Source: Lachnospiraceae bacterium
GTDB lineage: Bacteria; Bacillota; Clostridia; Lachnospirales; Lachnospiraceae
Assembly: GCA_002892395.1 (NCBI GenBank)
Contig: NBBL01000003.1
Span: forward strand, 124,001-188,000
Direction: 5' to 3'
DNA: 64,000 bases
The notes under the pieces were generated by a model. That model was given only the letters and a program-made list of their open reading frames with translations, was not told the DNA's origin and made no database searches. Made by a program: the position numbers and the translations under genes. Shown one piece after another: positions 25,767 to 33,357 of this stretch; position 1 is the stretch's first letter; each line of letters opens with the position of its first letter.

Positions 25767-27953
25767 TCAAAAAATGAAATCATCCTCTTTCAGAATCAGC
25801 ATGCCGTCCGAATCGTACTTTTTGGAAAATATGGAACTCAGGCGCCGCATCAACCCCGGCTTTTCGGCGCGGTCCGCCACTTCCTCAATCAAGGCCTCCG
25901 CATTTTTTCTCGTCAGGCTGACCCCGTCCTCCTGCATGATCTCAATCCTTTCGTAAAGTGCGAGCATGCTCTTTCCGGTGATCACACAGTCGATTTTTTT
26001 TGCATAATCGCTGGCATAATGGGCAAATGCATCCAGATCCAGCTCTTCTTCCGCATAGGCGTGCTCCGCATCCGCATAGGATCGCTCTGCATCCGCGCTG
26101 CGCAGGGACGCCGGTTTCCCTTCCTCCGCTTTTTTCGTTCCCTCTGCTTCCATCGGCGAGGGCTCCTCATGTAAAACTGGCTCCGGCTTTTTCGATTCCT
26201 CATTTTTCTTCGGAATCAGAGCGCCGAATGCCCGCGCCAGTTCGGGATAGGTTTGGCTCAGGCGCTTTAATTGAAGCGGATTATCCACCAGCAGGATGGT
26301 CCTCGCGCCCGCATCGGTTTTCATTAACCCGAGAAGCTCCAAAACGCTCTGCTCGGAAAGATCCCCTGCCTCTTCAATAATCAGGTCCTTCCCTGCAATT
26401 TTTTCGGCGGAATTGCTGACCCCGCGCAAATTCAGCTTATCCGCTTTGACTTTCGCCGCCGGATTGTGGATTCCTGTTTGGGCATGAATCTGTTTGATCC
26501 GCTCAATCGCCGCCGAAAGCCCCTCGGCCGCCGTTTTTCCTTCCACCATACTGCTGTAAGCGCCCGGGCTCTTCGGATCCTCCGAATCCGAAAGCCAATC
26601 ACACGAGATTGCTTCCTTCGGCTCCCCTTCTTCCCTTCTTTCGGCTTGATTTCCGGGTTCCTTCTCAGACCTGCTTCTCTTCGGAAGCTCTGTTATGTGC
26701 CCCGCCGGTTCCTCTTTGCCGAGCTGCGGAGATGCCTCGGTGTCTTCGAAGGTTCCTGCCGCCTCCGTTCGTTTCAGCGGAGGCAGGACCCGGGTGATGT
26801 CATCCACCGCTTCTCCCGCCCTTTCTCCCGGCTCCGATTGCGTCACTTCTTCGCCTGGTTTCGCTTCTTCCGTCCCGAAGCGCTTTGCCTGAGCTACTTC
26901 ATCCGATTCCCGGTCGTCTGTATCTGTTTGGGCTTCTGCCGCCTCAGCCTCCTCCCAGGCATCCAATTCTTCCCCGGGGGCTTCTTCCTCGATGGAAACC
27001 GTCCCAAGGATTTCGCCCGGTTCCTCCTCAAGCCTCCGGATGTGGGCTGCAATCTCCGCGTCAATCTCATCCTGAAGCTCCGGTCCTCTCTCACTGCCGG
27101 AATCCGTAGGCTCTCCGCCGTCTGCCGCCGCGATTTCTGACCTGCCAAGGTCCTCCGGCGCCGCGATTCCCGACCTGCCAAGGTCCTCCGCTGCCGCCGC
27201 GATTCCCGACCTGCCAAGGTCCTCCGGCGCCGCGATTCCCGACCTGCCAAGGTCCTCCGGCGCCGCAAATTCATGCTCTGCCTCCGGGGAGATGCTCTCC
27301 TCTTCCCCCTCCTTTTCCGGCAACGGCTCCTCCCGGTATGCTCCGCGATCCCAGAGTGCCTGCTGATATTCCGTCAGGGCTACGCCTTCCTTCTCCGTCT
27401 TCAGTACGATTGCCTTTTCCACCCAGGAACCGGTGGCAAACAGAATCATGATGCGGTCGCAAAGCGCCACGCATTCCTCATGCCTTCCCACCTCATGGTA
27501 GAGCTCAGCCAGCTCATACATCCTCTGCTCGTCCAGCTCTGCTGCCACATAACGCTCCAGCGGCGCAAGCTGCTGAACGGAAGGCGCATGTTTGCCCTTC
27601 ATAATGAGATAGCGCAGCAGATACTGTCTGGAGTCCTCCGGCGCCAGCGCCTTGAATTCATCATAAAAGCGCTCCGCTTCGGTCATGCTGCCCTCCAGAA
27701 TTGCCAGCTTCGTCAGCTGCATCAAAAGCCCTTTTCCCTGAGGTGCATGCTCAAAGGCAAGCAAAAGGATTTCCTTTGCTTCACGGTACTCCCCGTTTCT
27801 TTCATAAATATCGGAGACCTGAGTCAGCAAACCCACATTGGTGATTTTTCTCCAGTCAATTTTATCGGCAATTTTCATCGCCGTCTCATAATCCCCCTGA
27901 TCAGTCTGCTTCCGCATTTGATCGAGCTTGACATTCAATTCGTGCTTATCCAT
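25767..27953 (-). CDS. TPR protein with low-complexity middle and degenerate AAA-like C-terminal domain
   Basis: A 728-residue protein. Residues about 1-210 form helical TPR-type repeats (GDYETAMKIADKID, GEYREAKEILLLAFEHAP). Residues about 220-470 are acidic, Ala/Glu-rich low complexity, including four copies of an 11-residue unit, PEDLGRSGIAA. The C-terminal part contains KDLIIEEAGDLSEQSV and ARTILLVDNPLQLKRL, which look like Walker B and sensor strands of an AAA ATPase, but no Walker A is present. The ATG at 27953 lies 20 bases after recR; the longer frame overlaps recR. The function is unknown; conserved company with recR suggests a cytoplasmic scaffold. Confidence 0.75.
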   Translation of the reverse strand: MDKHELNVKLDQMRKQTDQGDYETAMKIADKIDWRKITNVGLLTQVSDIYERNGEYREAKEILLLAFEHAPQGKGLLMQLTKLAILEGSMTEAERFYDEFKALAPEDSRQYLLRYLIMKGKHAPSVQQLAPLERYVAAELDEQRMYELAELYHEVGRHEECVALCDRIMILFATGSWVEKAIVLKTEKEGVALTEYQQALWDRGAYREEPLPEKEGEEESISPEAEHEFAAPEDLGRSGIAAPEDLGRSGIAAAAEDLGRSGIAAPEDLGRSEIAAADGGEPTDSGSERGPELQDEIDAEIAAHIRRLEEEPGEILGTVSIEEEAPGEELDAWEEAEAAEAQTDTDDRESDEVAQAKRFGTEEAKPGEEVTQSEPGERAGEAVDDITRVLPPLKRTEAAGTFEDTEASPQLGKEEPAGHITELPKRSRSEKEPGNQAERREEGEPKEAISCDWLSDSEDPKSPGAYSSMVEGKTAAEGLSAAIERIKQIHAQTGIHNPAAKVKADKLNLRGVSNSAEKIAGKDLIIEEAGDLSEQSVLELLGLMKTDAGARTILLVDNPLQLKRLSQTYPELARAFGALIPKKNEESKKPEPVLHEEPSPMEAEGTKKAEEGKPASLRSADAERSYADAEHAYAEEELDLDAFAHYASDYAKKIDCVITGKSMLALYERIEIMQEDGVSLTRKNAEALIEEVADRAEKPGLMRRLSSIFSKKYDSDGMLILKEDDFIF
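27128..27270 (-). repeat. In-frame 33/36-base tandem repeat inside the TPR protein gene
   Basis: Four copies of a unit with core CCTGCCAAGGTCCTCCG on the plus strand begin at 27141, 27174, 27210 and 27243. They encode PEDLGRSGIAA units. Length variation here would keep the reading frame. Confidence 0.85.
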
Positions 27954-27972
27954 CTGCTGCCCTCTTTTCGTA

Positions 27973-28569
27973 TTAAAGCTCTGTTCTGCCCTCCAATGCC
28001 CGCAGAAGCGTAATTTCATCAATATACTCCAGGTCTCCGCCCACCGGAACCCCGCTGGCGATTCTGGAAACCCGGATTCCCGTGGGCTTGATCAGCTTTG
28101 CGATATACATGGCGGTTGTCTCTCCCTCAAGGCTTGAATTGGTCGCGATGATCACCTCGTCCACATCGTCCTCCAGCCGTCTCATCAGCTCCTTCAACCG
28201 GATATCCGAGGGCCCGATCCCCAGCATCGGTGAAATGGCTCCGTGCAGCACATGGTAGACGCCGTCGTACTTCCCCGTCTTCTCATATGCCGCCAGATCC
28301 CGTGTGTTCTCGACCACCATGATGACACGATGATTGCGCGCCTTGCTCCTGCAAATCGGGCACAGCTCCTCATCCGTCAGCGTGCAGCACTCCTTGCAAT
28401 AGCGAATGTTCTTTTTGGCGCCGGAAATCGCCGAAGTCAGTGCCTCAACCCGCTCGGACGGCATATTGATGATATGGAATGCCAGACGCTGCGCGCTTTT
28501 CCTCCCGACCCCCGGAAGCGCCGACAATTCCTCAATCAGCTTGGTGATTTGCTTACTATAATAGTCCAT
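27973..28569 (-). CDS. recR: Recombination mediator protein RecR
   Basis: A 198-residue protein that, with RecO/RecF, loads RecA at gaps. It has the N-terminal helix-hairpin-helix ELSALPGVGRKSAQRLAF, a four-Cys zinc finger (CKECC and CPIC), and a Toprim domain with VVENTRDLAAYE and ATNSSLEGETTAMY. It is normal in length and sits in the standard order dnaX-ybaB-recR. Confidence 0.96.
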   Translation of the reverse strand: MDYYSKQITKLIEELSALPGVGRKSAQRLAFHIINMPSERVEALTSAISGAKKNIRYCKECCTLTDEELCPICRSKARNHRVIMVVENTRDLAAYEKTGKYDGVYHVLHGAISPMLGIGPSDIRLKELMRRLEDDVDEVIIATNSSLEGETTAMYIAKLIKPTGIRVSRIASGVPVGGDLEYIDEITLLRALEGRTEL

Positions 28570-28573
28570 CGTC

Positions 28574-28921
28574 TCAGAAAGGCAACCCTCCGCCGAATCC
28601 TCCGGTCAGCTTCCCCATGATCGCCTGATTTTCCGCTTCCATCTGCCTCAGGGCTTCATTGACTGCTGCCACGATCATATCCTGCAGCATCTCCACATCC
28701 TCCGGATCCACCGCATCCGGAGAAATGCGGATCGCCTTCAGCTCTCTCTTACCGGTGACCGTTACGCTGACCGCGCCGCCCCCCGCCGACGCCGTAAATT
28801 CCTTTGTTTCAAATTCCTTTGCCTGCTCTTCCATTTGCTTCTGCATCTTTTGTGCCTGCTTCATGAGATTGTTCATATTGCCCGGGATTCCTCCCCCCGG
28901 AAAGCCGCCTCTTCTGGCCAT
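28574..28921 (-). CDS. YbaB/EbfC family nucleoid-associated protein
   Basis: A 115-residue DNA-binding protein. The Gly-rich start ([21 protein letters not shown]) is followed by the conserved [20 protein letters not shown] and [20 protein letters not shown]. Family members bind DNA as dimers and influence nucleoid structure. The ATG directly abuts the dnaX stop, and recR follows four bases later, so the three genes are cotranscribed. Confidence 0.93.
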   Translation of the reverse strand: MARRGGFPGGGIPGNMNNLMKQAQKMQKQMEEQAKEFETKEFTASAGGGAVSVTVTGKRELKAIRISPDAVDPEDVEMLQDMIVAAVNEALRQMEAENQAIMGKLTGGFGGGLPF

Positions 28922-30529
28922 TTATCTTCCTCCGCTTTCTGTGTTATGTTCTTCTTCCACCGGAAAATGCACCAGCTCCTCCAGCTCCTCCTTTGTCACC
29001 ACATAGCTGTTAACCGGCTCTCCTCCGGGTCTTGATACTCTTGTCTCAAATGTAATCGCCTTCCCGTACTGTTCTCCCACATACCGGCTCAGCAGCTTCA
29101 GCGCATTTTCTTCTCCTCCGAAGCGCTGCGTTCCTCTGTCCGGAAACACAATGCACATCTTCCCGCTGCCCGCCGGCTCCACGTTGCTTGTTCGAAGTGC
29201 CGCACCATAGGTCCCGCCGACCGCATTGGTAATTTTCCCCCATTCGTTTTTGATAGTGATAAAGTCCTCATACTCCGCCTTTGGGAGTGCGATGGTTTTG
29301 GCTGTCTGGGGGATGGGCTGATCCTGCGTTTCTCCTTCGGCTGTGGGTCCTGCTGCCCCGATCCCCTCGGTTCTCAGCCGTTTAAAGTCCCGCTCCAACG
29401 AGGTGATCCGTTCCAGCAGCGCATCGTTATCCACATCCATCTCCGGGGAAGTCAATCGAATCAGCGCAAGCTCTGTCAACACCCGCTTCTGGGAAGCGTA
29501 GCGCATTCGGTTGGAGAGCTCAGACAGAAGCCGCAGATACCGCATCAGCAGCGCCTTGGAGGCTTCTGCCGCATCCGCCTTCATACGCGCCCGGTTTTCG
29601 GCGGAGCTGTCAATCAGACGATCCGCCTCCTCCGAGGTCTTTAACAGCAGGAGATTCCGAAGATACCAGAGAAAATCATTCAAAAACTGCCCTGTCTCCC
29701 GCCCCGCTTCCAGCGCTTCGTTCAATATACAAAGGGCATCCCCGGTTCGACCTGCAAGCAGTGCGCGAAACAAATCGGAAAAAACCTCCGCGTCGACTGC
29801 GCCCAAAATTTCCAGCACCTCTTCATACCCGATGCTCCCCTCCGGGCGAAACGATACACACTCATCCAGGAGACTCAGCGCATCGCGCATGGCCCCGTCT
29901 GCCCTGCGTGCGATATACTCCAGCGCCCGGGGATCGACCGAAATGTTTTCCGCCTCCGTCAACTCCTTAAGGCGCTCCGTGATAATTTCCGCTGTGATGC
30001 GGTGAAAGTCATAGCGCTGGCAACGGGAAAGCACCGTGACCGGGATTTTATTGACTTCGGTGGTCGCAAGAATGAAAATCACGTAGGCAGGCGGCTCCTC
30101 CAGGGTCTTTAGCAGAGCGTTGAACGCCCCGGGGGAAAGCATATGCACCTCATCAATAATAAAAACCCGGTATTTCCCCTCTGTCGGCGGGTACTGAACC
30201 TGCTCCCGAATATCCCTTATATTGTCCACTCCGTTGTTGGAGGCTGCATCCACCTCCTGCACATTCATGGAACTCCCCGCAGAAATCGCCCGGCACGCCG
30301 CGCACACGCCGCAGGGATTGCCGTCTGAGGGATGCCGGCAGTTTACAGCCCTCGCCATGATTTTTGCCACGCTGGTTTTTCCGGTCCCGCGGGTGCCGCA
30401 AAACAAATACGCGTGCCCGATCCGCCCGGAAATAATCTGATTTTTCAGCGTCATGCATATGGCGTCCTGCCCCTTCACTTCGTCAAAGGTTCCCGGACGC
30501 CATTTGCGATAGAGTGCTACATATGACAT
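28922..30529 (-). CDS. dnaX: DNA polymerase III subunit gamma/tau
   Basis: The clamp-loader ATPase of the replicative polymerase, 535 residues. The start MSYVALYRKWRPGTFDEV is classic. Walker A is GTRGTGKTSVAK, a zinc module has Cys residues in CRHPSDGNPCGVCAAC, and the DExx box lies in VFIIDEVHMLSP, followed by the sensor SRCQRYDFH. I saw no slippery site for frameshifted gamma production, so a single full-length product is assumed. It heads dnaX-ybaB-recR and lies seven bases after pfkA. Confidence 0.96.
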   Translation of the reverse strand: MSYVALYRKWRPGTFDEVKGQDAICMTLKNQIISGRIGHAYLFCGTRGTGKTSVAKIMARAVNCRHPSDGNPCGVCAACRAISAGSSMNVQEVDAASNNGVDNIRDIREQVQYPPTEGKYRVFIIDEVHMLSPGAFNALLKTLEEPPAYVIFILATTEVNKIPVTVLSRCQRYDFHRITAEIITERLKELTEAENISVDPRALEYIARRADGAMRDALSLLDECVSFRPEGSIGYEEVLEILGAVDAEVFSDLFRALLAGRTGDALCILNEALEAGRETGQFLNDFLWYLRNLLLLKTSEEADRLIDSSAENRARMKADAAEASKALLMRYLRLLSELSNRMRYASQKRVLTELALIRLTSPEMDVDNDALLERITSLERDFKRLRTEGIGAAGPTAEGETQDQPIPQTAKTIALPKAEYEDFITIKNEWGKITNAVGGTYGAALRTSNVEPAGSGKMCIVFPDRGTQRFGGEENALKLLSRYVGEQYGKAITFETRVSRPGGEPVNSYVVTKEELEELVHFPVEEEHNTESGGR

Positions 30530-30535
30530 CAGTCT

Positions 30536-31645
30536 TTACCTGTCTCCAAATGAAAGTCCCAGTAATCTCGCTTCTTCCACGATGGAAGCATTCGGATCCA
30601 CCGTTTTCAGCTTTCCCGCAGAATCTTCCAGGGGAATGCTGGTCACCTCGTTGTTTTTTAAAACAACCATACGTCCGAAACGGCCTTCCTCAATCAGCCT
30701 TGCCGCCCGCACGCCCAGCCGCGTGGAAAGCACCCGGTCATAAGGAGTCGGTGCGCCTCCCCGCTGGGTATGCCCCGGAACCGTCACCCTTACCTCCTGA
30801 CCGGTGATTTTGGAGATTTCGGCGCCGATCTCATACGCCACAGACGGATACTTCCTCTTTGCGGCCTTCTCCTTCTGTGCCCGCTTTCCCAGCGCCGCCG
30901 TCTCCTTGGAGACCGCCCCTTCTGCAACCGCGATGATAGAAAACCGTTTGCCGGCCCGCTCCCGCTTCTTCAGGGCGGACACAACAATATTGATGTCGTA
31001 GGGAATCTCCGGAATCAGGATGATGTCCGCTCCGCCTGCAATTCCTGCATAAAGCGTGAGCCATCCCACCTTATGCCCCATCACCTCCACAATAAAAACA
31101 CGTCCGTGGGAGGCCGCCGTGGTGTGTATGCAGTCAATGGCCGTCGCTGCCACCTCCACCGCACTCTGGAACCCAAAGGTTTCATCCGTGCCGTAGAGAT
31201 CGTTGTCGATGGTCTTTGGCAGAGAGACAATATTCAGCCCCTCCTCCCGCAAAAGATTGGCTGTTTTCTGGCTTCCGTTTCCGCCCAGCACACAAAGGCA
31301 GTCCAACCCCAGCTTGTGATAGGTCGCCTTCATCAGCTCCACCTTGTTGTTCCCCTCCGCATCCGGGACGCGCATCTGCTTAAACGGCTGCCGGCTGGTG
31401 CCCAGCATGGTGCCGCCACGTGTCAGCAAGCCTGAAAAATCGCTCTTCAGCATCCGGCGATAGTCCTCATACATCAGCCCCCGGTAACCATCTCGAAATC
31501 CGATGATATCGACGCTCTCATACGCATTGTACAATGTCTTTGCCACGCCGCGCATGGTTGCATTTAACGCCTGGCAGTCTCCGCCGCTGGTCAGCATTCC
31601 CACTCGTATTCTGGACGGTTTTCCTGTTTTTGCCTTTCCTGTCAT
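30536..31645 (-). CDS. pfkA: 6-phosphofructokinase, atypical group
   Basis: A 369-residue glycolytic kinase making fructose 1,6-bisphosphate. Motifs are MLTSGGDCQALNATMRG, VLGGNGSQKTANLL, PKTIDNDLYGTDETFGF and GHKVGWLTLYAGIAGGAD. The Gly in GGNGS is the residue typical of ATP users, while the Lys in PKTIDND is typical of PPi-type enzymes; this mixed pattern marks the atypical ATP-PFK group, so ATP is the likelier donor but PPi is not excluded. The ATG at 31645 has GGAAGGAG upstream. Its place between ffs and dnaX is unusual. Confidence 0.9.
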   Translation of the reverse strand: MTGKAKTGKPSRIRVGMLTSGGDCQALNATMRGVAKTLYNAYESVDIIGFRDGYRGLMYEDYRRMLKSDFSGLLTRGGTMLGTSRQPFKQMRVPDAEGNNKVELMKATYHKLGLDCLCVLGGNGSQKTANLLREEGLNIVSLPKTIDNDLYGTDETFGFQSAVEVAATAIDCIHTTAASHGRVFIVEVMGHKVGWLTLYAGIAGGADIILIPEIPYDINIVVSALKKRERAGKRFSIIAVAEGAVSKETAALGKRAQKEKAAKRKYPSVAYEIGAEISKITGQEVRVTVPGHTQRGGAPTPYDRVLSTRLGVRAARLIEEGRFGRMVVLKNNEVTSIPLEDSAGKLKTVDPNASIVEEARLLGLSFGDR

Positions 31646-31797
31646 TGCGACTCCTTCCGGGATAGCACGCGCAGAACCTGCTCCGCATAGATCCGATAAA
31701 AGTATACGACAGAATGCGTTTTTCGGCAACGAAGAAAGAGCCCGGCTGCCCGAACTCTTCCTGAGATCTTCCTTCTTTTTTCTGCACATCCCGCTTT

Positions 31798-32047
31798 GAA
31801 TGGGAGCCATGAACGTTACCGCGGCAGCCGGCTCGGCGACGGTGATCCCGCATCACCCGTCCGCATCCGCTTAGCGCTGCTGCATTCCTGCCCTGACGCG
31901 GTTCACGGAGGTCCGCCGCGCGAGGGCCCTCGCGTCAACACCGCTTTCCGCGGGCTGCTTCACAGCTGACACACCCTGGGCGGGATATCACCCCTGCTGT
32001 GGCGGATTGCAGGTACAGGGAACCGCCATCTCCCCGGCTGTGCAGAG
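31798..32047 (-). ncRNA. ffs: Signal recognition particle RNA, large Gram-positive type
   Basis: The minus strand carries the conserved SRP loop GTCAGGGCAGGAATGCAGCA (domain IV with the asymmetric and GNAR-type loops), preceded by the Alu-domain segments CCTGTACCTGCAATCCGC and GTGTTGACG seen in Bacillus scRNA. It binds Ffh and targets nascent membrane and secreted proteins. A consensus promoter lies just upstream, and the position between tadA and dnaX is the usual one. The ends are estimates: the 5' end from the promoter, the 3' end from the closing helix. Confidence 0.93.
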
Positions 32048-32053
32048 TTTCAG

Positions 32054-32082
32054 TATAGAATGAAGGGCAAAGCTTGTCAATC
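32054..32082 (-). promoter_or_regulatory. Near-consensus promoter of ffs
   Basis: The minus strand reads TTGACA (32077-32082), 17 bases, then TATACT (32054-32059). It overlaps the tadA stop codon and would start transcription near 32047. Confidence 0.88.
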
Positions 32083-32547
32083 CTGTGCTTCCCTTTTCCT
32101 TTTTCTCAACTCCCGAAAAAAAACGCGCATCATTTCTGCACACTCCTCTCCGAGAATCCCTTCCTCTACGGATACCTGGTGATTCAGCCCCTCCACATGC
32201 AGGAGATCCAAAACAGAACCGGCACTTCCCGCCTTCGGATTCCGGCATCCGAACACCACCTTCGGAATCCTCGCCTGCACAATGGCGCCGGCGCACATCG
32301 GACAAGGCTCCAGCGTGACATACAAGGTGCAGTCCTCCAGTCTCCAGTCTCCCGCCTTTCGACAAGCCTTCCGTATGGCGGAAAGCTCCGCATGCGCCAG
32401 CGCACAGTGATCCGTCATGCGCCGATTGTAGCCTCTTGCAACGATTTTCCCGTCCCGCTCAATGACGCACCCGATGGGAACCTCCCCGATGGCACGGGCC
32501 TTTTCCGCTTCCCGTATGGCCGCCCGCATAAACTGCTCCTCTGTCAT
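32077..32547 (-). CDS. tadA: tRNA-specific adenosine deaminase (A34 to inosine)
   Basis: A 156-residue zinc deaminase that converts the wobble adenosine of tRNA-Arg(ACG) to inosine. The catalytic HAEL motif and the zinc-binding PCPMCAGA motif are both intact. The ATG at 32547 (MTEEQFMRAAIREAE) has AAGGAG eight bases upstream; a longer frame to 32679 would run into the divergent response regulator gene. It is followed by ffs. This is not the Tad pilus TadA. Confidence 0.95.
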   Translation of the reverse strand: MTEEQFMRAAIREAEKARAIGEVPIGCVIERDGKIVARGYNRRMTDHCALAHAELSAIRKACRKAGDWRLEDCTLYVTLEPCPMCAGAIVQARIPKVVFGCRNPKAGSAGSVLDLLHVEGLNHQVSVEEGILGEECAEMMRVFFRELRKRKREAQD

Positions 32548-32556
32548 TTCCGCTCC

Positions 32557-32585
32557 TTGCCCGCTTATGTTATACTGTGTAAAAT
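32557..32585 (+). promoter_or_regulatory. Probable promoter of the two-component system
   Basis: TTGCCC (32557-32562), a 17-base spacer and TAAAAT (32580-32585), about 60 bases ahead of the response regulator ATG. Confidence 0.45.
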
Positions 32586-32646
32586 ATACTACGGATGCGG
32601 ATGAGGATTCAACCGTTCCATTTTGTAGAATGAATGAGGTGATTTC

Positions 32647-33348
32647 ATGCAAACAATACTGGTCTGTGACGACGATCACGAAATTGTGGAGGCCATCAGT
32701 ATCTATCTGTCGGGTGAAGGCTTTCAGGTTCTTCGTGCCTATGACGGCCTTGAGGCTCTGGAGATCATGGAGAAAACTCCGATTGATCTGTTGATTGTCG
32801 ACGTCATGATGCCGGGATTAGACGGGATCCGAACCACGTTAAAGGTGCGGGAGAGCAGCTCGGTTCCCATCATCATCCTTTCTGCCAAATCGGAGGACAA
32901 CGACAAAATTCTCGGGCTCAACATCGGCGCGGATGATTATCTCACAAAGCCCTTTAATCCGCTGGAACTGGTCGCCCGCGTGAAGAGCCAGCTGCGCCGT
33001 TATACGGAGCTGGGCAATCTCGGCGCACAGGACAACTCCCATGTGTTCTGCGTGGGGGATCTCAAAATCAATGATGAGACCAAAGAGGTCTGTGTCTCCG
33101 GAAACCCCGTGAAGCTGACCCCCATTGAGTATCAAATTTTGCTGCTTCTGGTTCGAAACGCCGGAAAGGTCTTCTCCATCGACGAAATTTACGAAAAAAT
33201 ATGGAATGAAGAGGCCATCGGCGCAGACAATACTGTCGCCGTCCACATCCGGCACATCCGGGAAAAAATTGAAATTGACCCCCGGGACCCGCGTTATCTG
33301 AAGGTCGTCTGGGGCGTCGGCTACAAGGTCGAAAAACAAAGCGAATGA
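32647..33348 (+). CDS. OmpR/PhoB-type response regulator
   Basis: A 233-residue DNA-binding regulator. The receiver domain has the acidic pair in VCDDDHEI, the phosphoacceptor Asp52 in VDVMMPGLDG and the conserved Lys101 in YLTKPFNP. The C-terminal winged helix (about 135-230) includes LTPIEYQILLLL and VAVHIRHIREKIE. GAGGTG precedes the ATG. It is paired with the histidine kinase nine bases downstream. The arrangement resembles VanR-type systems of Firmicutes; targets are unknown. Confidence 0.94.
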   Translation: MQTILVCDDDHEIVEAISIYLSGEGFQVLRAYDGLEALEIMEKTPIDLLIVDVMMPGLDGIRTTLKVRESSSVPIIILSAKSEDNDKILGLNIGADDYLTKPFNPLELVARVKSQLRRYTELGNLGAQDNSHVFCVGDLKINDETKEVCVSGNPVKLTPIEYQILLLLVRNAGKVFSIDEIYEKIWNEEAIGADNTVAVHIRHIREKIEIDPRDPRYLKVVWGVGYKVEKQSE

Positions 33349-33357
33349 AAGGCTGCC

